Assembly: GCF_041381155.1 (NCBI RefSeq)
Contig: NC_091137.1
Coordinates: 21,373,655 to 21,437,654, forward strand
Source: Argopecten irradians
Lineage: Eukaryota > Mollusca > Bivalvia > Pectinida > Pectinidae
DNA length: 64,000 nt
Direction of reading: 5' to 3'
The notes below the pieces were generated by a model. The model saw nothing but the letters and a program-made list of their open reading frames with translations, was not told the origin of the DNA and did no database searches. Of this stretch, positions 24,522 through 34,500 are shown one piece after another (within the stretch, counting starts at the first letter, position 1; the number at the start of each line of letters is the position of its first letter). The position numbers and the translations under genes were made by a program.

Positions 24522-24774
24522 TAAATCGTAAACTGAGAATTCTGCTTCAAATCTATTTAAAGTGTATGGATTTGGGTAGCGTACCAGTTTGGATAGTGCC
24601 ACGTTATATATCGTTTGATTTAACACCGATTCTCCGTCCTCTATATGGTGATTCATACAAAATGGCAGTTGAAAGTCACATTGTTGGTAGGTTTTTTTTT
24701 CTCTCAATATTTTTTAGAATTATTGACGATGCAACCTGTTATGAAAACATAACAATTATACATAGCTTTATCTA

Positions 24775-25565
24775 CTACTTACAAATAAAGGAAAAGAATA
24801 AGCTGATCATTTGAATATTATATGGAGGATATGCCGGATGGTTGTGAATGTTTTCATTGCCTACCGTAGCATCCCATTGGTCAATAAAGTAAACTTTATT
24901 TTGTAAATCTTGAAACTCCTCGTGTAATATTTGTATATAAAGTAATCCCATGTAATCAATAGGCTCCAGAAAGGTAAAGTAGGTATAGGCATGGGGACCT
25001 TTGATAAATATTCGGGAGTCAGGGGAACGTTTCAAAAGTCGAATTATGGCCAATTTAGCACTTCTGACATGTTCCCTGTATTTATATGGAGTTGTTCTGG
25101 CCAAATGGCTAAACCAATGCAACATAAGTATAACTGGTTTATCCCCGGGCATAGAATCTATTCTGAATGCAACAGATCGCATGTTGTTTTTATTTTGTTC
25201 ATAACTAAAGAATGGAATTCCATGTGGTGTCCAATATAACGCCAATGATTCTGAAGCATTTTCAGCTTCAGAAAACTTATGCCAAGCTTTGTCCTTTATT
25301 TCCTTACGGCCGACTAATATCCGCAAGTCTAGCAGATCTGCTATCTTTGTGAACCAATTTCGTATAGTAGAATCGCCCGTCATAAGTAATGGGCGGTCTC
25401 TTAGACACCGGGCGTAAGCTGTTCTGTTCCAAGGCATTGATGCTTTACAGACAAGCGAACGATATTCACCGTTAAAGTAGTAGCCTGTTGGATGGCGTGG
25501 TTTCCACGTGACGTCGCTGTTGAGACCAAAGCATGGCCTCTCTGTGTCCAATACAGTACCAGGAT
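24775..25565 (-). CDS. NXPE terminal exon (C-terminal domain)
   Basis: The acceptor is TTTATATTCTCAG|ATCC on the minus strand. Residues read CFGLNSDV...HPTGYYFNGEYRSLVC, then LLMTGDSTIRNWF (GDS nucleophile-type block of the PC-esterase-like fold), MLHWFSHL, RIFIKGPHAY and FIDQWDATV...IHNHP (candidate Asp/His). It ends MISLFFSFICK and stop, the usual NXPE C-terminus. The frame remains open 21 codons upstream of the acceptor; I count that as intron. Confidence 0.85.
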
Positions 25566-28500
25566 CTGAGAATATAAAGACAGTGTAATCTTTAAACTGT
25601 AGCTTAATTAGCATCTCCGCGTGACACATATTTTAATATCTAAAATATTTGTAATACTGATAAATTAGCTTTTTTCAAAAACAAATAGTTCTAAATGAGT
25701 AATAATCAAATATATACGTAATTTCCCACAAAAAGTAATGATTGTTATCAAATTATTAAACTCAAATTCCTTTATTTTCAAATTTTGAAAAGACATAAGT
25801 TTTAGCCTTAGTTGGTTTCAGCATAAAAACAAGCCCCATTTAGGTCAGGGGATCAAAACTAGTCGCATTTAGGTCAGGGGATCAAAACTAGCCCTATTTA
25901 TGTTAGGGTATAAAAAAATTGCAACATTTATGTTAGGGAATAAAAACTAGCCCCATTCATGTTAGGGGATAAAAAAATAGACTCATTTATGTTAGGGATA
26001 AAAAACAGCCAAATTTATGTTATGGAATAAAACCTAGCCCCATTTATGTAAGGGAATAAAAACTAGCCCCATTTATTTTAGGGAATAAAAACTAGCCCCA
26101 TTTAGGTAAGGGAATAAAAACAAGTCCCATTTAGGTTAGGGAATAAAAAAAACTAGCCCCATTTAGCGTCGGAGATAAAATAAGCCTCATTTAGGTTAGG
26201 GGATAAATTAGCCTTGTTTAGGTAAGGCGATAAAATTAGCCTCATTTAGATTATGAGATAAAAATTAACCCCATATAAGTTAGGAGATAAAATTAGCATC
26301 ATTTAGGTTAGGAGATAAAGGTTAACCTCATTTAGGTTAAGGGATAAAAACGAGCCCCATTTAGGTTAGGAAATAAAATTAGCATCATGTATGTAAGGAA
26401 ATAAAATTAGCCGCATTTAGGTTAGGAAATTAAAAATTAGCCTCATAAAGTTAGGAGATAAAATTATCCTCATTTAGTTCATAAGATAAAATAGCCTCAT
26501 TTAATAAGGAGATAAAAATTAGCCCCATTTAGGTTGAGAGATAAAAACTAGCCCCATGTGTTAGGAGATAAAGATTAGCCTCATTTAGGTTAGTGCATAA
26601 AGTTAGCCCCATTTAGGTAAGGAGATAAAATCAGCCTGATTTAGGTTAGGGGATGATAATTAGAATTAGCCTCATTTTTTTTAGAAGATAAAAACTAGCC
26701 CCATTCAGGTAATGAGATACAATAAGCCCCATTTAGGTTAGGAGATAAAAATAATCCTAATTTAGATTAGGAGATAAAATCAGCCTCATTTACTTTAGCA
26801 GATGAAATAAGCCTCTTTGAGTTTAGAAGATCAAAATTAGCCTCAATTAGTTTAGCAGATACAATTAGCATCATGCAAGTTAGGGGATGAAAATTAGCCT
26901 CATTTAGTGTAGGAGATAAAATTAGCCTCATTTAGGTAAGGGATAAAAACTAGCCCCATCTAGGTTAGGGGAAAAAATTACCCTATTTTGTATTTGGGAA
27001 TAAAAATTTGCCCCATTTAGGTAAGGAGATAAAATAAGCCTCATTTAGGTTAGGAGATGAAATTAGCTTCATATAGGTTAGGGGATAAAAGTAAGCCTCA
27101 TTTAGGTTAGTGGATAAAATCAGCCTTATTTAGGTTAAGAGATAAAGTTAGCCTCATTTAGATTAGAAGATAAAAAAAATAGCCTCATTTAGGTTAGGGA
27201 ATAAAAACAAGCCTCATTTTGTTTAGAAGATAAAATTAGCCTCATTTAGGTTAGTGGATAAAATTAGCCCCATTTAGTTTAGCAGATAAAATCAACCTCA
27301 TTTAGTTTAGCAGATAAAATTAGCCTCATTAAGTTGAGCAGATAGAATTAGCCTCATTTAGGTAAGGAGATAAAAATTAGCCTCATTTAGGTTAGGGAAT
27401 AAAAATTAGCCTCATTTAGGCTAGGGAATAAAAATTAGCCTCATTTAAGTTAGCAGATAAAATTAGCCTCATTTAGGTTAGGGAATAAAATATAGCCTCA
27501 ATTTGGTCAGGAGATAAAAATTAGCCTTGTTTAGGTAAGGAAATCTAATAAGCCTCATTTAGGTAAGGGGATAAAAATTAGCCTCATTTACTAAACAACA
27601 TAACCATTGATGTTGTTTTCCGTGTTGTTGTGTTGTGTTGCACACCGCATTTTTAATGTACATAACGTGATACGGCACGTTTTAATTAGATTTGATTACA
27701 AACGTTAACCCACGTCAATAAGACACATAAAGACAGGTTTTTAAAAAACAATATACTGAGATAAAAAATATAAAATCGACTGAAATATTAGAATGAAAGA
27801 AAGCGCGGCGTCTGGTATTTAAATGTGGACACAAAGACCTGTTCTACCTTCAATATTAACTTGACTTTTTATAGATTGTCACGTTACTGACCTCGGCTAT
27901 ACAAAGGAAGTGGTTACCAAATTTATGTTTAGCAATGGGACTCGTTTAAACAAGTGTCACAATACGGCTTTGTCAATGTAGACGATCAGCGGCGTAGCTA
28001 GGTTTGGAAGGACCTGCATGCTTGGGGTGCAGGGGGCGATATAACGCCCCCTGCTCAGGGTCCAGGGGCGAAGCCCCCCAGAAGCTGACGGTAAATTCTA
28101 ATAATGTAATAACTATTTTTTTATAATTCTTTTATTTTTAAATCATATTGGTATTACAATTAATCATCTATATTTAATATAATTTAATTCAATATGTTTT
28201 TTATGCGATCACCTTTTCACACATACCTTTGTATATCTACACATACACAATCATACATATATACATCCTTACATACACACACAGACACACACACATATGC
28301 ACACATATATACACACACACCTACATACATACACACACACTTACATATATACATAAACACACAATTATTCACACCCTTACATACATTATATATACCCAAA
28401 CATACATGTACAAAGTAAATACATAATTCACATTTTAAAATACAGTTTTACATACATTTATAAGAGGCACCACTCCATAGGCATACACACAAAAACACCC

Positions 28501-31500
28501 TCACACCGTCATACAGAAAACTTTTAAAGTAAATACTTGTGATTCCTTAAACATACTCTTACACTCAGCCTAGCACACTCACAGTTATAATAATTCTCTT
28601 GACAAAACAATGAAAACAAATTTTTAATATTAATAAATTTAGAGGAGAAAGAAAAAAGAAGAGAAAAAAAAGTAAAAGGATGAGGAAAATGAGAAGTAGA
28701 GAAAATAGAGAAAAGGTGCACAGGAAAGTTGTTAGAAATGTATTTGTTTGAGATGTGGCTAGTAACATCACAGATGTTTCGGATATTAGGTAATAAGGAA
28801 ACTGTCAGATAGCTTTGACAATTATATGTCAAGGTGGATAAGATTTATCCACTTACTCCAGGTATTGGCAAATTTTGTTTTTAAACTGTCATTCTGTTCA
28901 TTTGATATACATTTTAGTGTGTTGTAATACTCTTTTATATTGTTTACCAATGCATGAACATTTAAAGATTTATTAAAACATCTGGTCCTATAAATATATT
29001 GTTTAATAATAAGAATTATAACATTATCAACAGCAGTATTTAAACCATTGTTCGTAAGTCCAAAGATAAAAGACGGCTTATTTACTGCAAACGGAATGTA
29101 AAGTACGTCTAAAAGAGTCTCAAACTTTTGTAACATATTTTGCACCTCTTGGCACTCCCACATTAAATGTATTATTGTTTCTCTTTCGGAGTTAGAAAGT
29201 GTGCATATAGGACTGCGCACAACACCATATTTAAATAAACTAAAACTAGAGTTTGTAATTAGAATATAGTGGGATAGACGATATTGGAGCCATTGAAGTT
29301 TCGTATTTTTAGTTATTTTATACGGAATATTGAAAATTTTGCTCCATTCTCCGTCAGGAAATTCAAATTGTTCTTGCCATTTGATTTTACCTGTGGCTAC
29401 AGTAGTTGTTTTATTAAAAAAACATTATAAAAGAGTTTAGAGTCCTTAAAACTTTGGAGTATAGGTACTATGTTTGGAGGTAAAAATGGACGAATTGGAT
29501 CGCCTTGACGACAAGAATTTGACTTCAAAAAAGAAGATAAATTCCCACCTTGATTAATTGTAGATGTGACATTATTGTGTAAAGTATTAAACCATCTTAG
29601 AATGTCATTGCCAAATCCCCCCAAAAAAATCAAGACTTTTCTAATACAATTCCAAAGGCTTTTTCGAAGTCTACCATCAGGATCATGCTAGGAATATCAT
29701 TATCTTCTGTAAATTTCATAGTATCGTAAAGTAAACGTGTGTTCTCGCCAATATACCTCCCTGATAAAAAAAACCTGTCTGATCATGATTTATTAGTTTA
29801 TTTAAAACACTTTTCATTCTGTACGCTATCACACCAGAAGCAATTTTAAAAGTTATGTTTAGTAATGAGATTGGACGCCAATTTCCTTAAAAAATGTCGA
29901 GGCTTATCACCTTTTGGTATACAAGTAATTACACCCTGACGCTGGGTAACTGATAATTCTTCTTTTAAGAAACCAAAACTCAAAGAACGTACTACATTTT
30001 CATAGATTGTCTCGTTACTGACCTCGGCTATACAAAGGAAGTGGTTACCATATTTATGTTTAGCAATGGAACTCGTTTAAACAAGTGTCACAATACGGCT
30101 TTGTCAATATAGACAAATCGGTTGCTCTTGCTCGTGGTACCAAAAAGGTTTATTATACCCGCTGTACTTGCTAAACAATTATGAAGTAGGCTGCAATATT
30201 GGAACACAACTCACTTTGACAGTCGTTTCATTTAACGTGACATATTTACGTATGTGGTGTGTAATCGCTATGTAATGTTACCAAAGAACTTTTCGTATAA
30301 ACGTTATTTTGACGCGCATCAATATATTAACGGTGAATGAGATCGAGGTTCTGATTCGACAAATTATACATTTCTTATTTCATTATTCATGATTTATAAA
30401 TTACATGCAGCTCATACCCAAAGACACAAATCTAACGAATATTAAATGTTTGAAATAGCTATTTCTGTTGTACTCCAATTTCCTGCAAAGTCTGAAACTA
30501 TTGGCTTTCGTTTTATTCAATAACGTCAATTCTACCACAATAGGCGGTGTTGATCAACTCTCATGATATTGGATAAACACTGCAGCTGTTGATTAACAAT
30601 TTGTTGATACCATTTGTTTATACCACACGTGGTATAAACTCTGTATGCATTCTGATTGGCTGACACGGTGAACTTTGACCGAACTACTTATTTCTCAGTA
30701 TCACGTCATCATCGTTGAATGACGTCAATCTATGTTGTCATCGCCGCTTGACGTCCAAAACAGCTGTTGGAAAGCGTATGCATCGTGGTCGTTGTGTCAA
30801 AATACGTGACGTTTTCATACATGTTAAATTGATCTTATGTCCTAATAATACATCATGACGGACACGAATTTCACTGAGGAGTTTCATATATTTAACGTGT
30901 ATGAAACCAACTTGATCTTGATGGAAATGGCTTGGTGATTATTTGGCGGGAAATAGACGATGACGTGTCATCCGAATGCTTTTACATTTCTACTTGTAGT
31001 CCGAAATTGAGTTTTATTTTCTGGAAGCAACTATGAAGATTCGAATTCAATTAGACGTCAAATGAGTATTATTTGACTCTAAAGATGTTCCCAATTAGAA
31101 GAATTTGATATCGACGGATTCTTTATCAAACGATGACTTTTGATTACTGATTAGTATCTTTTTGCTGATGAAAATATTTCTACACCTTATTTGTATATTT
31201 CGGTAAATACACGTTACCGTATCCCCGCCGTATTTCTATCGGCTAAAACGAATATGATTGTGGTAGAAACAGGTCACACTACTCGTGGTTGTTGAATATT
31301 GAATTTATTCCACACGAGTGAGTTATTTTTTAAAAGTTAAAAAAGACACGAGCTTTCATAAGACACTCGCAAAAGCTCGCGTCTTTTGTAACTTTTAAAA
31401 AATAACTCATTCGTGTGGAATGAATTCAATATTCAACAACCACGAATTATGTAACCTCTATTTAAATCATTTGGTTGAAATATGAAACAAAAAGCTTGTA

Positions 31501-34500
31501 ATATGTAAACACAAGATATTTTGTTGTTGTACACTGATGAAGGGTTTATTAGTTCAACGTCCTGATAACAGCCAAGGTCATGTAAGTACGTGTCAGGTTT
31601 GTTTGTTGGAAAAAGCCTGCGTACTCGGAGAAAAACCACCGCAAAGCGGTCAGTACCTTGCAACTCTCCCACATGGGATTCGAACCCGCATTTCAGAGAT
31701 GTAGGGCTTGTGGTAATATGTCGCGACATCTTAACCACTCGGCCATCGCGGCTGATGTTTGAACTTACGCACGTCATTTATAATATCAAGAATAAACCAT
31801 ACGCCAGTGAACAAATAACATCGGTCTCTAATTTTTTAAATTATAATATTATATAACCTATTCTAATCAATAGACCATTAAAACTGATTTTTTGTCCACA
31901 CTGTCGATGTAAAATTGTACATGTATATAAATACTCAAACATGGATATCGTCAATAGTCATAATACATTATGTTAGGCCTTTTGGTAACACTACGTTGTT
32001 TGAAATATGATTTGTTGGTCTAACGAGATGTCAACGTCATTGAAATAGCCATAATAAATTATCATAATATATTTCAACGTTATGAAGTATAAGAGAGTTA
32101 TTAAATAAAACGGAAAGGCAATAGTTAGAGAACAGCAAAACAGAGTCCAAAAGGACAAAGACTCGATAGAAACATCGAAAGGAAATCTTAAAATCATCCA
32201 AAGAGATATCAGAAAAAAGACTGCCATTAGTTCTACAATTATGGAACATGTACGGTAAATAACCAAGTGCGTAATGACAAGAAAAGGACAAACAGAACTG
32301 GTAGTCGACAACTTGAAGCCTATGGTGTTGTTTTTGTGCAGGTATTACACAATGTTAGAAGGAATATGACTATGTATCGTATTATTATGCTGCAAGAGAC
32401 CCTTTTCTCCAATACTTCACAGGGATATCCCGCGGTTTCTAGGAAAAAAAGATACCTCTATCTTACACAGGGGGGTGTAAGACAGCTCACACGCGCTAGA
32501 CAATAACGTGACGTCATCAATACATGCCGCATAACTGCGTTGCGCATTTTAGATGACGTCATCAATTTTGACGCATAACGACGTTCCTGCGATTATGGCG
32601 AGATGAAAAAGCTGGAAACCAAGTGGAATTTCATCATTTTTTTCTACTAAGTATGGGAGAAAAAGAATCAAACATGGGTCTGTGAAGTGGACAGGGATAT
32701 CTTAACCCACGTGAAAGATTTTGGCCGTCAACCCTCGGTTGATCGGCCAAAATATTTCACGAGGGTTGAGATATCCCTGTCCGCTTCTCAGACCCATGTA
32801 AGATTCTATTAATATTGTATAGCCTATATCCTATAGATGCATGTAATAAGAATGAATAAACTTACCCGGAAGTACTTTTACTGTAGATATGTTCTTCTGG
32901 AAGTATTTATAGTGCCTGTAATGCCAAATATATATGGAATGTAATATGTACATATACAATCAAATAATTTAAGGAACTTTTCGCGCACGAACCGAATTGA
33001 TGGCTAGACATTTATGATCATTAGCACACAAAGATCACATCATAAAAAATATGATACATCACAAAAATATATATATATTCAATATCATTACTAGTATATT
33101 AATATTTACGTTATGATTTCTATCAAAAAAAATTCACAAAAATGTTTCAAATGAAACTTCCCCTTGCTAGTCTTACTAAATAATTTTATAAATGTAAATT
33201 TTAAACAAGTAGATGTCTGGCATTATAAAGATAATCATAACTGTCATCATTTCATACCAAATTTTAAGAATTCTTACAGAAATAAGGATAGCTGGTCCTT
33301 ATTACATGGGTGTTCATCAATTGTTCGTTCGTACACAATCCAATCTTCACAGCTCATGTTCGTTGGTTTGCCACAGAAGAAAGACATGTCATAATTCTGT
33401 GCTGTAAAATCACAATACTCACTTACGCCGGGGATTCTGGGTACTATACTACACAACGTAGACTCTGTAACATTTTCTTTTCCAAAACCTGCTTTTAAGA
33501 AAGTTATTAAACCATATTTATGTACGATATTCATGAAAATCCCTATGTGCTCTTTGGTATTTGCTATGGAAAACATCACCTCTGGATTACCAGCCCACAT
33601 AGCTTTAACAATCCCTGTGTATGAACCGTCACCATGATCGATCACATGACCGGAAACAGATGCTTTGTGGGAAGGTTCTCGAAGCCATAACCTCAGCACG
33701 TCCCCTCCTCGTGTTAACGGTTCATTCCTCCCGTTGTACAAGATTATATCCACTATCACGTCCTCTCCTAGTTTAACCACAGATTTCCTTATACGGATAA
33801 ATGATGTTGAAATATTCACTAGGGACAGAAAATCTGTAAAATCTGTGATTTCCAGGTATGACTTGACTGGACGCAGAGCCCCTAACGCTGGCATGGAAGA
33901 AAGTAACTTTGTTTCATATTTAGTCTTTATACTGGGCAGTTCAGCATCACTAAACCTGGAAATATATATATATAAAAAAAATGATGTCTTTAAAGTTTCT
34001 TATAGTTTTAAAACACATTTTACTGTAAACCAACTTTCTTTCGCGAACGATTTATTTTCGCGAATTTACCTTGATCGCGTAATACGCGAAAGTATATCTC
34101 TGCGAAATAACATCTAAGACCATTTGTGCACAATTAAATTAAAGAAGTATCTCAATTCAATTTTAAATCCGCATGCTTAATCTCGGCGAAAATGTTTTGA
34201 AACGGAAATCGCGAAATTTAGTGAACGCGAAAGTTGGTTTACAGTAACTTGAAACAACAGCGTATTTTTGGAAAATGTATTTTTATGTTTAACTTGATAT
34301 TTTGTTTATTATTAATTTCGGATTTTTTATACTTGAAATGACCTTATTTAGGACATTAAGGCCAATTGACAAACCAAAAACGTAGAAAAATGGCACTTTG
34401 CGCTTATCGGTAATCATATTTTAACTTGTCATTTAACATGTTTGTTCTATCGTGCGATGACTTGATTTTCAATTAGGTTCCTGAAATGTTATAAATGTAC

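Noticed and set aside
25820-27592. A CRISPR array (regular ~29-bp repeats)
   Set aside because: Units are directly adjacent with no unique spacers, degenerate throughout, and the genome is eukaryotic; it is a minisatellite.
28194-28426. Thr/His/Tyr-rich frames in the CA-repeat region
   Set aside because: Simple translation of a microsatellite.
27866-30113. Flanking 117-bp direct repeats as the two LTRs of an LTR element
   Set aside because: No TG...CA ends, primer-binding site or gag/pol content; the enclosed coding remnant is a non-LTR reverse transcriptase on the minus strand.
31740-31762. A functional tRNA gene with TGGCCGAGTGGTTAAGA
   Set aside because: The tRNA-like head is fused to a SINE body and lacks a properly closing acceptor stem and discriminator end.
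31991-32311. 106-codon hydrophobic minus-strand frame as a small membrane protein
   Set aside because: AT-rich DNA commonly gives Phe/Ile/Leu-rich chance frames; no start context, domain or splice support.
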